From Phymatolithon calcareum (taxonomy: Eukaryota; Rhodophyta; Florideophyceae; Hapalidiales), in the NCBI GenBank assembly GCA_977006965.1, contig OZ345382.1:930001-994000 (forward strand): a DNA stretch of 64,000 nt, in the 5' to 3' direction. Each line of letters opens with the position of its first letter. Position 1 is the stretch's first letter. The position numbers were made by a program, and so were the translations under genes. A model generated the notes under the pieces. That model was not told the origin of the DNA. It did not search any database and saw only the letters and a list, made by a program, of their open reading frames with translations. Shown piece by piece: positions 10,250 to 22,860 of the stretch.

Positions 10250-11261
10250 TTTGAAGCGGGTGCTCTTTTCGATATTCAGGCAGGCACTCAGTGTGAGGAA
10301 AAGTCTTCCCTGAGATTGCCGGACGTAATTAGAATTGGAGACGCAGCTGCTATCGCAAGAGATTTGGGAACGGCATTTTCGAATTTTCAAATTCCACCAT
10401 TTGCATTCCGCACACGTGTAGTGCATTGCCAGGAGCAGACCTCTCCATATATGCAGAGGTCTGCTCCTGGGAATTCAGTGGCGTCAGAAGGCAATAGAGA
10501 GTACAGTAGAAAGCGCTTGTGTCTTACGCTCTCAAGCTATCCACAACGGACAACAATCTTCACAGACGTCAATGTGGGCAGCGAGCTGTGCGCTGCATCC
10601 GCGCATGAGAATAGGAGCTAGACGCACGGAAAGTAACCACAGACATTTTGCGAGCAACTTCGCGGCATGTGGCTGCCGTTGCAGTATGTGATGAAGTGGC
10701 ATTGCGCCGAAATGTTGTCGGATTTGCTTTGTCTCGCGACAAGAGACATCATAAAGCACGTCGAAATCCCGACCAGGGGTTCAACTGTACCATGGTTCAC
10801 AAGAACTGTTCGTCTTTATTACGCTTTATCAGAAGCTTCTCTCCAGCAGCTCCACATCCTTTCCGGGTTCAGTAGAATTATGAGACACTTGCAGTACTTC
10901 AAGACTAAACCTTGCCTGTCAAAACCACGCGAAGTGCAAACCTTCGCGAGGAACGGTTCCTCTTAAAGAACTGATGTAGTGTAAGACCATGCAGCGGTTC
11001 GGAATTCTGGAAACTGGACCTCACCCGTCCAAGTGGCCGTCATCCATTCGCTAGCTAATCGTAGTCGTCGAGGATGTTTATTGGATAACATCTTCCCACA
11101 CAGCAGCGCGCTGTATGAACTCAAACCTAGATCCAAAGTTCAGGCTTCCAACGCGAAGCGACCAAGTCTGCCTCATCCTCTCTATTCCCTGAAGCAGTTG
11201 CACCTTCTCGTTCAAATTCCAAACTCAAGAGGGCTGGGGCACAGTGCAAAGGATTTTGGGA
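10250..11261. other. Divergent intergenic region (coiled-coil gene / Sel1 gene)
   Basis: Upstream sequence of two divergent genes. It contains a perfect hairpin (10429-10470) and one 99-codon ATG frame at 10667-10966 (MWLPLQYVMKWHC...) that has no recognisable match. That frame might be a small gene or an upstream exon, but I cannot support either. Confidence 0.4.
10429..10470. repeat. Perfect inverted repeat, 16-bp arms
   Basis: Arms 10429-10444 and 10455-10470 are exact reverse complements around a 10-nt spacer. The right arm looks like a snapback copy of the left. It could form a hairpin in the shared upstream region, but no terminator or regulatory role is shown. Confidence 0.9.
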
Positions 11262-13232
11262 ATGCCTAATGCCAATGGTGTGCCTATCGAAGAGGAGGAC
11301 GACAAAATACATCTCGGCCTGCGTTATCAGCTCGGAGATGGAGTCCCTCAAGATGCAAAGCGAGCTGTCAGCCTTTTTCAGCTGTCCGCTGCCAGCGGAA
11401 GCGCAGAGGGTTGCGCTCTTCTAGGAAACTGCTATAGAAACGGAATTGGCGTAGACCGCGATGTGGGCGAAGCACTTCGGCTGTTCCGACTGGCCGCCGA
11501 CGCAGGTAGCCGTCGTGGAAAGGTTCAACTTGCGATTTGCCATCTCCACGGGGATGGTGTGGCCAAGGATACTGAGAAAGCTATACAAATGCTCCACTCT
11601 ATCGAAGGCGACTCCAGCGATGCCCAAGTTCAACTTGGCATTTGCTACAAAACAGGAAAAGAAGTCTCGAAGGACGTGGATAAAGCCGTACAACTTTTTC
11701 GAGAGGCCGCTGCCAAAGGAAGCATAGAGGCTCAAGTGCAGATCGGAAAATGCTACCTTGAAGGATGTGGCGAACAGAAAGACGAAGAGGAAGCTGCGCG
11801 GCGATTTCGTATCGCTGCGGATTGTGGGAATGTTAATGGACTGTATGAACTTGGGCGATGTTATAGGCGCGGAACCGGTATTGAGAAGGACATACCTGAA
11901 GCGTTACGCCTCTATCGTCTCGCGATACACGGAGGAAACTGGGATGCGCATGTTCGAATGGGATTCGCTTACGAACTTGGTTCAGGAGTTGAGAAAGATT
12001 TCGCCGAGGCTGTGAGACTGTACAAAGTAGCGGCTGAACACAATAATGACTTGGGAAGAGTTTATCTGGGACACATGTACACCCGCGGACGAGGAGTTGA
12101 ACTTGATAACCACGAAGCAAATCGACTTTACCGGTTAGCTGCCGAGAATGGCGATAATCCCGGCATCGTGTGCATTGGTTTCAGCTATCTGTACGGCATT
12201 GGAATGGACAAGGATCAAGAGGAAGCTGTAAGATACTTTCGTTTAGCAGCAGATGATGGAGACAGTGACGGACATGTCAATCTTGGAGTTTGCTACAAGT
12301 TTGGGCTTGGTGTTCGAAAAGACGAGAAGGAGGCTGTGCGTTTGTTTCGCTTATCTGCGGATGACGGTAACACTCAAGGCCAAGTTGAACTCGGATTGTG
12401 TTTTAAATATGGTTCTGGCGTTGACAAGGATGAGTACGAAGCGGTCAGATTATTTCGTCTTGCCGTTGATAAAGAGTCCACGTATGGTCTGGTTCAACTC
12501 GGTTCGTGCTACCGTGACGGCGTTGGCGTAGAGAAGAATGAGGCTGAGGCTGTGAGCCTATTCAGACAAGCTGCAGATCACAATGATAACGAAGGCCGCA
12601 AGTTGCTCGGCTTCTGCTATGAAGATGGAACAGGTGTCCCACAGAACTACACTGAAGCTGTTAATTTGTTTCGAGCATCAGCGGACGAAGACTACTCAGA
12701 TGGCCAGTACGAACTTGGAAGGTGTTACTATTATGGAACTGGTATAGAAAGAGACGTGCATGAAGCTATTCGTTTGTACAGGCTAGCCGCTGGGAATGGA
12801 AACGAGTACGCCCTGTCCGAATTGGGATTTCTTCACATTAAAGGGGACGGCGTAGAGAGGGATTTGGACGAGGCAGTTCGACTGTTCAAACTCGCAATTG
12901 AAGAGGAATACAATTACGCCAGAGTTGAGCTGGGTAAGCTTTACAAAGCTGAAGGCGAAAAGCACAATCCAGAAGAGGCTGCATACCTTTTCCAGCTAGC
13001 TGCGAATGACAATGATGAGGAAGGGCAAGTGCAGCTAGGGCTGTGTCTTCGTGATGGCGTCGGAATTCAAAAGAATTTGGAAGAGGCAGCAAATATGTTC
13101 CGAAAGGCAGCTAGCAGTTGTCAGAACACACAAGCACAGATATTACTTGGACTGTGTTATCGAAATGGGGAAGGAGTTGATGTCTGCCTGAAAGAGGCCT
13201 TGCGTCTTTTTCGACTGGCGGTAACTACATAG
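11262..13232 (+). CDS. Sel1-like repeat protein
   Basis: 656-residue intronless protein built almost entirely of 18 consecutive 35-37-residue Sel1-like (TPR-related) repeats. The repeat consensus is roughly QVxLGxCYxxGxGVxKDxxEAVRLFRLAAxxG. The start at 11262 begins MPNANGVPIEEEDD and the first repeat begins near residue 17. The last repeat ends three residues before the stop. There is no signal peptide, membrane segment or catalytic domain, so this is a soluble all-helical solenoid and probably a protein-interaction scaffold. Sel1 proteins act in ER-associated degradation (with TM and signal segments absent here) and as generic adaptors. Repeats are diverged from one another and no recent internal duplication is obvious. 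Confidence 0.93.
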   Translation: MPNANGVPIEEEDDKIHLGLRYQLGDGVPQDAKRAVSLFQLSAASGSAEGCALLGNCYRNGIGVDRDVGEALRLFRLAADAGSRRGKVQLAICHLHGDGVAKDTEKAIQMLHSIEGDSSDAQVQLGICYKTGKEVSKDVDKAVQLFREAAAKGSIEAQVQIGKCYLEGCGEQKDEEEAARRFRIAADCGNVNGLYELGRCYRRGTGIEKDIPEALRLYRLAIHGGNWDAHVRMGFAYELGSGVEKDFAEAVRLYKVAAEHNNDLGRVYLGHMYTRGRGVELDNHEANRLYRLAAENGDNPGIVCIGFSYLYGIGMDKDQEEAVRYFRLAADDGDSDGHVNLGVCYKFGLGVRKDEKEAVRLFRLSADDGNTQGQVELGLCFKYGSGVDKDEYEAVRLFRLAVDKESTYGLVQLGSCYRDGVGVEKNEAEAVSLFRQAADHNDNEGRKLLGFCYEDGTGVPQNYTEAVNLFRASADEDYSDGQYELGRCYYYGTGIERDVHEAIRLYRLAAGNGNEYALSELGFLHIKGDGVERDLDEAVRLFKLAIEEEYNYARVELGKLYKAEGEKHNPEEAAYLFQLAANDNDEEGQVQLGLCLRDGVGIQKNLEEAANMFRKAASSCQNTQAQILLGLCYRNGEGVDVCLKEALRLFRLAVTT

Positions 13233-14555
13233 CATGCGAAAATTAGATAGGAGGAGAGCATGTACTTGATGTTGTAGCACAAAAAACGGAATTGTCCATA
13301 AAAACTAACGTATCTTATGTCCGACTCAATGCAAACCAAGGAAACACTAAGCAGAAAGATTCGTATCCATTTGACATTCAAGCGTCGACATAAGACCATG
13401 TCACGACGATGTCCTCCCGGGCGGAACTGTGGTGAACGTTATCCGCCTATCGGGACGTTTATACATACTGAGAAAAAACTACGGATAGCCTTGCGCAGGG
13501 CGCAACGAGGAATTTTTCCTGTCTCTTACAAGGTAAGCAGCATTGAAAACCGCAACAATGGATTGGTAACCTTGCATACATATCTCGGTCGACCAGTAAA
13601 AAAAGAAAGACAGGAAAGAAGTGAATAGGAAAATACTAGCCAGGTCGGGCTTGATCAGAGATACTAGAGTCTCCTGAAGCACGAAAAAGGTTGCTTGCGT
13701 TCAGGAGCATACATAACTGAGCTTTTCCAATGTGTTTGTCCCATAGAAGGTATGTTTGGAACTAACCAATCCCTTGATACTAAAAGGTGTACAGATTACA
13801 AAGGCGACGCAAATGTAGATTAGAAGTCTGCCTTTCCTCGTGGATAGAGATAATCTTTTCATGCACAAACTGAAGTCAGGCGCCGGGGACCAGTTGCCAT
13901 TCTCTGCCACATTGCTACACCCAGAGCCATCTATCGGAATAAAACAAGATTGGTCGTGATTTGAAATGAGCACTCAGATGCTCCACCTGCGCTCTTGGAA
14001 AGGTTCAACCTGTCATTTGTTAATTCAGGGATTTGGTGCGGGAGAGAATCCCAAGCACGCAATGAACAGTTTTCCGTTGATTTCAGCAAGAGACTGCAGC
14101 GGTGCATAAGCCTCTCAGAGCTCTCCGATCCACCGGCGACCAAAGAAACTTTTGTTCATCCAAACATGACAAAAATGTCCTCGGTAGAACTCCATTCTGC
14201 CAGAATTTTTCGTCGGTCAACAATGGCGGAACAGTGCAAACTTGTTACGTGCGTCCACCAGTGCAAAAACAAAGGATTGACATAACGCTCTTCGGTGTTC
14301 TCCAAAATCTCGTAAAGAACTGTAACAATAGAGAGTAGTGTAGGAATGAGAGCAACAGGTGAATTATATGTGTGGCATGTACAAATATTTGCGTACAGAC
14401 AAGGGACCATGCACGTGGAAGACAATTGTAAATTCCAGGGGACAATCAGGTTTTATTGAAACCCTGGATGGACCAGAAGATGGTCTGAGATTGTGCTGTG
14501 AACTCACAAAAATCGCCGTCGAAGTTGCATGACGTACTTCGATGTCAGGAGTCAC
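13233..14555. other. Intergenic region
   Basis: Several frames of 60-105 codons overlap on both strands and none is recognisable. The minus strand just below 14555 may hold the second exon of the small secreted-peptide gene, because an AATAAA-like element lies near 14450 on that strand. Confidence 0.4.
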
Positions 14556-14687
14556 TCACAGGGTCGGGGAAGCCGGGGCCGGGGTAGCTGGAAGGATAGC
14601 GAAGATATCCTTGAAAAGGCTGCCGAAGTCCGCGGCGGCGGCGATCGTAAGAATAGCGGCAAGAGCGATTGCAGTGGAGAGCTTCAT
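14556..14687 (-). CDS. Small secreted peptide candidate
   Basis: Minus-strand ATG at 14687 opens a 43-residue frame that starts MKLSTAIALAAILTIAAAAD, a textbook signal peptide with likely cleavage after the AAAA run. A short mature part ends in PATPAPASPTL. The frame closes at CTG-TGA, but the same bases read CT|gtgagt, a good splice donor. A second exon below 14510 is therefore possible; two acceptors (near 14501 and 14465) would extend the protein by about 13-32 residues. The function is unknown. It sits immediately beside the left edge of the subtilase array. Confidence 0.5.
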   Translation of the reverse strand: MKLSTAIALAAILTIAAAADFGSLFKDIFAILPATPAPASPTL

Positions 14688-16737
14688 TTTGGGATGAGCT
14701 ACTGAGAGTGCAGAAGATTCGACGTTGCTCTTGAATTCTTGTTGCGATGCAGAAGAAAGCACTGTGAGTCCATCAATGGTATCTTTAAATAGATGTAACG
14801 ATTCTGGACTAATGATTATGGACTTGATTCACCGCAGCGGAGAGGAAATTCAGTTGGTCATAGATTGCCCATTGGAGCTGCGTACCAGCAAGTTCAGCGA
14901 TGCGCTTTTTCAGTTCTATGGGCCACTGCGTGAGTAGTCGGACTAAGATATGTATAATGGAATAACGGTGTCGGGGCAAACTGTGGAATTGAGAGACAAG
15001 CAGAGCCTATTCTATTGATTTGTCATGGTGATTTCGTCTGTGTCATGAGCTGTAGAGGTTCCGGTTCCACTCATGTAACGGAAAAACTGCTATTTTACAC
15101 TATGATGCAAAAAGTGAATTTTAATGTACATATCGGACCACTTCGAATCCGCTATAGACATTTTTGTGCATTTCGTCGAGGGAGATTCTACTATTTTACA
15201 TGTGCCCACGACATGGTTGATTCAAGACGGGATATTCAACGTGCCAAGTTCACCACTGTGTCCCCGGTGTAGAGTATTCTTTACTTAGATTCTGGTACAA
15301 AGGGTCAAGGCAGCTTCAGACATGGCACTGTAAAACAGCATGCGTACAAACATTGTGCCGTTACAGCAGCCAGACGACTGGCGCCTGTCATAAGCGCGCC
15401 GCTCGTCGACTCACAGTTAGACCGTAGGTTAGAGTCTCCTGATTATTCCGCCGGGACGGTTACATAGGCAAGAGGGCAGGAGAATTCCATGGAAACAAGT
15501 TACCCCACTTTCCTACAACTAGGTTGCCCCCAGTTGCCCCACCCAGTATCAGCAGCTCGATATTAAGATCAGTGTGCCTGGTTTCCGGTTTTTCCACTTC
15601 ACATTTCGACCTTCAAGGCGTGATATTGTCAAAGTTGTAAGGTTCAGCTCATTGTGGATAGTATCGTCAATCCTGAAAGAAAAATGGAGAAATTGATATA
15701 CGTTCTCAAGACTGTCTTAGGGAATGCAAAAAGCAGCATGACAGAACAAGTATTTCGATAGCAGAAGTGGTTCTCACTGCGACGACAAGAAGTAACGTAC
15801 GTAAAACAGCGCAGTCCAATGGATAGAACGTAGGCTGTGTGAATGAGACAGGTTTCACTAGATTGCCAACCAATACTGAGTCCAATGATAACCTCATTTG
15901 TTAGTTCACATAACAGAAAGTTGAATAGTGAAAAGAACTGTAGGGATCAGGCCTTCTTTCGGAAGCGTCGATATCCACGCTGTACCATTGTGTCAGACAA
16001 TTTTACATGGGTTACCAGGGGACAGTACGATTCTGAAAGACTTCGCTACGCTCAACTCCGTTATACATCCAATAATCATGCCTCGATAGGCTCCACTCAT
16101 GATGAGAGAAACGCACTGGTCCAATGCAGTATGACACCGTGCGCTATAAAAATAGAACAACGTTACAGGCACTCTAAGGCCTATTGTCAACATGGGCAAC
16201 AGCACAGCACCTCATCCTCGACAACCAATTGTAATGCACGGTGAAATGACAAGTCAGATTCAGTGTTGTCGAACGTAAAGATGATCGTGTTGACTGACCG
16301 AAAAAAGCATACGTGTTTCGCTATTGTAAACAAGAGAGCTGAACACACAGACGTGGACATCTATTCGTGTCTTCTGATTGGATCATTTTTGTGGACCTGT
16401 CTCCAGGCAACACTCTCCAACAATGACATCATGCTGGACAACCGCTGTTGCAATTTTGTTGACGCGCCGCTAAACTACCTCCCGCCAACCTCGTGCTCCA
16501 TAAGAAGAGAAGCCAGGCTTGTAGAACACTTCCCAAACTTCCATTCTTCAGACCTCGACATCCTTTTTCGCCTTCTCCTGTCTCCGCTCCCCACAACCCA
16601 CATCCCACAATGCGCCCCCAACAATCTCCAAATATGACCTCACGCCAACCAAATCTGCACCGTTTGCCTTCACCACCACCAGCTCCGAAACAAAAACGAA
16701 AACAGGACCCTCCTGCTCCTCCGACCTTCAATCTGCC

Positions 16738-17680
16738 TCCGACAAGAATAACAGCAGCATAGTCGATGTCACCGCACTAATCGTTCCCTGGTCATCGTCC
16801 AGCGCCCAAGTGGAAGAAGCTCCGAAAAAGGCAAGCCCCGAACACAACCGTACTGTCAAAAGCAGAGAATCGTCATTGTGCCGCAACTCCAGGAACACGA
16901 TCCGAAAAGCTACAGTAGCCGCAAGAGTATTGTAGTGTCTGCATAATGTTTGCGTCGTTAAGTAAAAACCACCTGAATTACTTTTACGAGCCCACTTTTC
17001 GGGTTGCACGTACATCTGTTCAGCTGGTATTCCAATTGTTCCGAATGTTTTTCCAAGCCCTCGGCGTAATTCTTGCTTCTGTCGTCTACGCTTAGCCTCT
17101 CAAAATTCCAAAACGCTTCCCACCACTCCCCCGGATGTGCCTTCACTCGCCTCTTCCTGTGCACCACCTGCTGTATCAACAGCGCGTGCGGACGGGCCGT
17201 CTAATACTCCATTGCGTTGCATTGCGGACCAGCGCCAAATGTATCTCGAAGCGGTTCGCACGAGCACCGCGCGCAGCCCGCGGCTATGTAGATCACGGCA
17301 ACACCAGCGGCAAGCGAAGCACCCATTCCTGTGATCAAGATGGCGTCATCATGGGCTCTGCATGTCATCACAATATCCGCAGTGTCGATACTTGGCGCAA
17401 AAACGAAAAAAAAACACTCCGTAATCACGCAAGCCATACAGCTCGTCGCGGCGGTCAATGGCACCCCAATTATAATCGCCGCAATACCGCGCCCTGCGTG
17501 TACCGCACATGACTTTTCGTCGCTGCTGAACGACAACCCCGAGCTCGGTGAATGCGTCCGTGCGCGCCACTGTTCGTAAATCTTTGGTCATTGGACCCTG
17601 ACCGATGACCACTTCGCGCGCTGTCGGTCCATTTGCAAAGAATGGCGTCCGGCCAGACAACCTGAAGTGGAAAACCAACT
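16738..17680 (-). pseudogene. Subtilase pseudogene copy 1
   Basis: Frames on the minus strand match the intact subtilase in order: TVARTDAFTELGVVV (intact: TVARTEALEELGVVV), then a segment starting SCAVHAGRG, then FAPSIDTAD (intact FAPGVAVV). The motif region reads ITGMGASLAAGVAV where the intact gene has VTGTSMATPLVAG, so the catalytic Ser is lost. The decayed C-terminal part follows, with DDDQGTISAVTSTML aligning to DHDQTVFVLDLDATS. Frameshifts separate these segments. The catalytic Asp/His region is not recognisable. Confidence 0.75.
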
Positions 17681-19087
17681 TTCAGTTGTGCGAAGGGAGT
17701 AAGTTCCGCTTATTCATATTCAAACATGGTCGTTGTTCGATGGGCTTCTAAATCCATGCGTTGCAGATGAAGAACCTGGACGTCGAGCGCATTTTTGCCT
17801 TCTTGCACACAATGTTGACGAATTAAAGACTTGAGATACCTTGAAAGCGCCAATGGTGCCTTTCACATAGCGATAATAAATCACTGTTCACTTGTGTCGT
17901 CTTAAGAAAATCAAATTCCGCATATTACCCTTGCAATCCGAAACCCAGCTGAATTCATGTCGTGACCCGGACCGGTACAGCTCGGATTTCTTCAAAGAAA
18001 ATCTTGCCATCTGATCAGAAGATGTGTGGACATTTTCCAAGATCGACGTTCTGAAACTGCAATACGCACCGATAGACTTGCAAACATCGAATGCCAGTTG
18101 CGCTGCGTTTTTGCGGTACTACAGTGCCCCTTCCCCTTCGATTAGCCGACGGTCATCTCGAATATTTTGCGGGCGGAGGGTCTCAAAAGTATACATTTTG
18201 TGTCCATTTTCTTCGTTAAAGTGAAAAATCCTGCGTAGGTTTACAAAAGCGTAAAATCATTTTTGCTCAATCCTTATCATACATGTTTTTCGGCATGACT
18301 TGTTTTAGGTAGGCGCTGAGGGCGCGTATTGGGCATGGTGGCCGGCTGTGTTTTCGATACCCGCAACCATGGTGGTGCTAACTTTTCGCTGATCTGATCG
18401 TTTTCGCGATACTCTCTGAGGCCTGATGGTTCTCTTGTGGAAAATGGCTTACATGAAGCAGCAGTCAGGATATCCCGCAGAAGTAAAGTTATGTCGATTC
18501 ATACAGACACTGAGGCATAGAGAAACTTCTTCCTGTTCTTCTGACTGAATTCATGCACTCTTCTGCTTTTCATACTTCCGGGACATGGCGCAAACATGGA
18601 ACGGCAACAATGTTGTTTCAGTGTTGTGATATATTCTCGGTGTTTTTGAGTGCATCTGTTCTGCTCGGGCATCCTTTGCCAATCCTCGAACTGCACCTTG
18701 TGATGCGAAGACTTAACAATACCACTGCGGTTGTGCACAAGATTAAGAATCTCATTGTTTGCGTACATTTAATGTCGGCCATTCGATTTTTTGGTCTTTG
18801 GGACCGACTGATATTGTGTGCAAAGAAACCAATAAGGGCACCTTTATATGGGTGCAAATACTTTGGTGAACTTGATTCACCGTAAACGTTAGCGTAATCA
18901 GTTCATGGATTGCCCAGTGGAATTGCATAGAAGCAAATTAAGCAGTGCGCTTTATAATTTCTATCGGCCGTTGCGAAAATAGTGGGGCAAAGATACTGCT
19001 AATAGAATAACGGTGTCGGAGCAAACTGTGGAAGTGGGATACCAGCAGGGCCTATTCTATTGATTTACCAAGTTAACTTGGTATATG

Positions 19088-19387
19088 TTTGTTTGTTTGT
19101 TTGTTTATTGCAGGTTATTCGAATTACACGAAGTGTACATTATTCAACATCTAGGGGTCCTCTAAATGTTCCTGATATGGATCCATTCCTGGTACTCGCG
19201 TATCTGCTTCGCGCTAGTACTGCTGCACACCACTCCACGGCGACATCCGTGTGCCCTTTGCGGAACGTTAATTCAATTCTTGCTTGTGACAGGACTCGAA
19301 CCGGCGACCTCAACATTCCTGCCTGTATCATACCGAAATATGCGCACAGGTGCGCGGAGGCAGTTTTACCACTATACCACAGGTGGG
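19088..19387 (-). mobile_element. Full-length tRNA-derived SINE
   Basis: Reads on the minus strand. The head has a Pol III box A (TGGTATAGTGG, 19379-19369) and a perfect box B (GGTTCGAGTCC, 19302-19292), followed by a body of about 190 bp and a (AAAC)n-type tail seen on the plus strand as tttgtttgtttgtttattg. A target-site duplication GGTATATG flanks it (19080-19087 and 19389-19396), probably TGGTATATGTT in full. Paralogous array copies near 15,030 and 28,520 (inverted) lack the insert and show the empty site. Confidence 0.88.
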
Positions 19388-20839
19388 TGGTATATGTTAT
19401 GAGCTCTAGAGGATCGGGTGCAGCTCATGCAACGGAAGAAACAGCAATTTCACACTATAAGGCAAAACAAGAATAAGTAAGTATTATTTATTAGGCCACT
19501 GCCAATCCACCATAGACAGCTTTGCGTCCTTCAACAGGGGAGATTCTAGTGTTGAGTGCGGTTTTTTTAACAGGGAACCACGACATGGTGGATTCAAGAC
19601 AGCACATTCATCTTGCCAAGTTCACTACCGTGTTCCCGGTACCAATAATTTGATATTAAGACCTGAGTGCCTGCTTTCTGTTTCTCACCTCTTCACGTTT
19701 CGACCTTCAAGGCGTGATGTCGTCAAAGTTGTATGCTTAAATTATTTCCGTGCAGTGTCTCCAATCCTGGAAGAAAAGTGGAGAAATGAGTATACGTTCG
19801 CAAGACTGTCTTAGAGAATGTAAAAATCGGCCTGACAGTACAACTATTTCGATAGCGAAAGTGGTTCTCACTGCGACGACAAGAAGTAACGTATGTAAAA
19901 GAGCGCAGCCTAATGGATCGAATATAGGTTGAGCGAATGAGACAGGTTTCTCTAGATTGTCAACCAATACTGAGTCCAATGATAACCTCAATTGTTAGTT
20001 CACATAACAGAAAGTTGAATAGTGAAAAGAACTGTAGGAATCAGAAGATGTCCTCTCGGAAGCGTTGGAAATGCACATTGTACCATTGTGTCAGACAACT
20101 TACCAGCGGGAAAACTACGATTCTGAAAGACTTTGCTAAGCTCAACTCCGTTATACATCCAATAATCATGCATCGATAGGCTCCACTCATGATGAGAGAG
20201 TAGAAACGCGCTGGTCCAATGCAGTATGACACCGTGCACTGTAAAATAGAACAACGTTACGGGCACTCTAAGGCCTATTGTCAACATGGGCAACAGCACA
20301 GCACCTCATCCTCGACAACCAAGTGTAATCCACGATGAAATGACAAGTCAGATTCAGTGTTGTCGAATACCAAGGAGAGAGTGTTGACCGCATGAAAAAA
20401 AGCATACGTGTTTCGCTATTGTAAACAAGAGAGCTGAACACACAGACGTGGACATCTATTCGTGTCTTCTGATTGGATCATTTTTGTTGACCTTGTCTCC
20501 AGGCAACACTCTCCAACAATAACATCATGCTGGACAACCGCTGTTGCAATTTTGTTGACGCCCCTCTAAATTACCTCGCATCAACCTCTTGCTTTATAAG
20601 AGAAGCCAGGCTTGACGAACACTTCCCAAACAACCATTCCTCAGACCTCAACATCCATCTGCACCGTCTCCTGTATTCACTCCCACAACACACAACGTGC
20701 CCCCAACAATCTCCAAACATGACCTCAAGCCAACCTACTCTGCAACGTTTGCCTTCACCACCACCAGCTCCGAAACAAAAACGAAAACAGGACCCTCCTG
20801 CTCCTCCGACCTTCAAGCTGACTCCCACAAGTATAACAT

Positions 20840-21240
20840 CATCATAGTCGTTGTCACCGTACTAGTCACTCCCTGATGATTGCCCTACGACCAAGTGGAA
20901 GAAGCTCCGAAACAGGCAAGCCCCGAATACAACCGTACAATCGAAAGCAGAGAATCGCAATGATACCGAAACACCAGGAACATGATCCGAAGAGCTACAA
21001 TAGCAGCAAGAGTATTGTATAGTCTGCACAATTCTTGCATCGTTAACTAAAATCCACATGAATCACTTTTACGACCCACGTTTCGGGTTGCTCGTACATA
21101 TATTCAGCTAGAATTCCAATTGTTCTGAATGTTTTTCCATACGCTCAGCATTGTCCTTGCTTCTGCCGACAAGTCTCAGCCCCTCAAAACCCTAGAAAGC
21201 TCTTCCCACCACTCCCCGCAATGTGCCTTCACTTGCCTCT
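20840..21240 (-). pseudogene. Partial subtilase pseudogene, C-terminal part only
   Basis: Blocks g and h, which carry the decayed C-terminal subtilase sequence on the minus strand, are present. The catalytic-region block i is missing: at about 21.25 the sequence jumps into the inner part of palindrome 1. A mirror copy lies at about 26.12-26.52. Confidence 0.5.
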
Positions 21241-21249
21241 TCCTGGACA

Positions 21250-21730
21250 CTACCTGCGGCTTTGTTTATTGCTGGATATTTGAGCTGTGCTACATAGCAA
21301 TAAACATGTAAACTTTCTCTTAAAATGTAGAATTTTCAAAACTATAAGTTTTCGCAAAGAAGTTAAATTACCCAGAAATATTTCAACGCTATGATGTATG
21401 ATGTAGTAGAGATTCTGCTCGTATACGGAGTTCATTTCACGAAGGATTTACGCGTTGCAAATGGACACGTGGCAGAGAATCAGCCAAGGTTTTTGTGTTC
21501 CACAGTATACAGTAGTGTTGTGAACCTGGAAACGGAGTGGGAGTCATTATTCCCATCAACATTCGATGATTGCAGCAGCTTTATCAACGGAGTAATTCCG
21601 CTTGCGACCGTCGATCTTGGAAAACGTCCTCATATCTGTTGACCTACAGTATGTGAAGGATTTTCGATAACGAATACCGAGCGGTACCCGTCCTGGTCGC
21701 GTCATTCGACGGAAGTGAAAAGTAATTCAT
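21250..21730. repeat. Palindrome 1 private segment (left copy)
   Basis: This sequence occurs only here and, inverted, at 25.62-26.11. It contains an 83-codon frame (MMYDVVEILLVYG...) identical in both copies, which I do not recognise. Its right end matches block k up to a short ccaagatcgacg boundary, so it replaces the k block in this pair of copies. Confidence 0.6.
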
Positions 21731-21737
21731 TTTCGCT

Positions 21738-22860
21738 TTGCGAAAGGCTCCATTGGTACTGTCAGGGTATCTCAAGCTCTTGAATTCATCGACTTGGTGT
21801 GCAAGAAGGCGACAATTCGCTCGTCGTCCAGGCTTTTCATCTGAGACTCACGGTTTGAGAAACCCGTTGGACAACGGTCATGTGCGAATATGGATAAGGG
21901 CAACGTACTGCCATCGTGCACTGCACGTTGGTCCTCCATTTCAGGTTGTGTGCTCGAACGGATCCTGGGGTCAATCTTTTCAATTGAACCAGCAGCCCTT
22001 GAAATCGTTAACGGTCATAATCCATAGGCCGAAGATTTGCAAACAGTGGCGCGCACGGACGCTGGCGCAGCAGTCAGAGTTTTCGTTCAGCGGCGACGAA
22101 AAATTCGTGTGCGGTGCAGCCAGGGCGCAGTATTGCGACGATCATAGTTGGTGCCACTGACCGCTGCAACGGGCGGTATGCATTACATGAACACGGGGGC
22201 TGTTTATCCGTTCTTGCACCCCGTGTCGACACTGCAGATGTTGTGATGACATGCTGAGCCCATGATGGCGCCATCGTGAACACAAGAATGGGTACCTCGC
22301 TTGCGGCCGCTACTGTTGTCAGCTGCGTGGCCGTGGGCTGCGCGCGGTGCTCGTGCGAACCGCTCCGCGAGGAAAAGTGGCCATAAATTCGGCGCTCGCC
22401 CGTAATGCATCTCAATGGAGTATTGGACAGCTCGTGCACACGCGCTGTTGATGCCGCAGGTGATGCATAGGAAGAGGCAAGTGAAGGCACATCGAGGGAA
22501 GTGGTGGGAAGAGTTTTCTAGGAAGCAAGGACAATGCTGAGCGTATGGAAAAACATTCAGAACAATTGGAATTCCAGCTGAATATATGTACGAGCAACCG
22601 AAAAGTGCGATCGTAAAAGTGATTCAGGTGGGTTTTAGTTAACGATGCAAAAATTGTGCAGACTATACAATACTCTTGCTGCTAATGTAGCTCTTCGAAT
22701 TTTGTTCCTCGTGTGTCGGTATCATCGTGATTCTCTGCTTTCGATTGTACGGTTGTATTCGGGGCTTGCCTGTTTCGGAGCTTCTTCCACTTGGTCGTAG
22801 GACAATCATCAGGGAGTGACTAGTATGGTGACAACGACCATGGTGATGTTATACTTGTGG
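21738..22860 (+). pseudogene. Subtilase pseudogene copy 2
   Basis: Mirror image of copy 3. Recognisable pieces are VARTDAGAA, VGATDR (identical to the intact enzyme), LAPRVDTADVV and MGTSLAAATVV, the last aligning to GTSMATPLVAG. A stop codon lies between the LAP and GTS segments, and the reading frame shifts at least once before VGATDR. The C-terminal part runs to about 22.86 kb. Confidence 0.75.
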
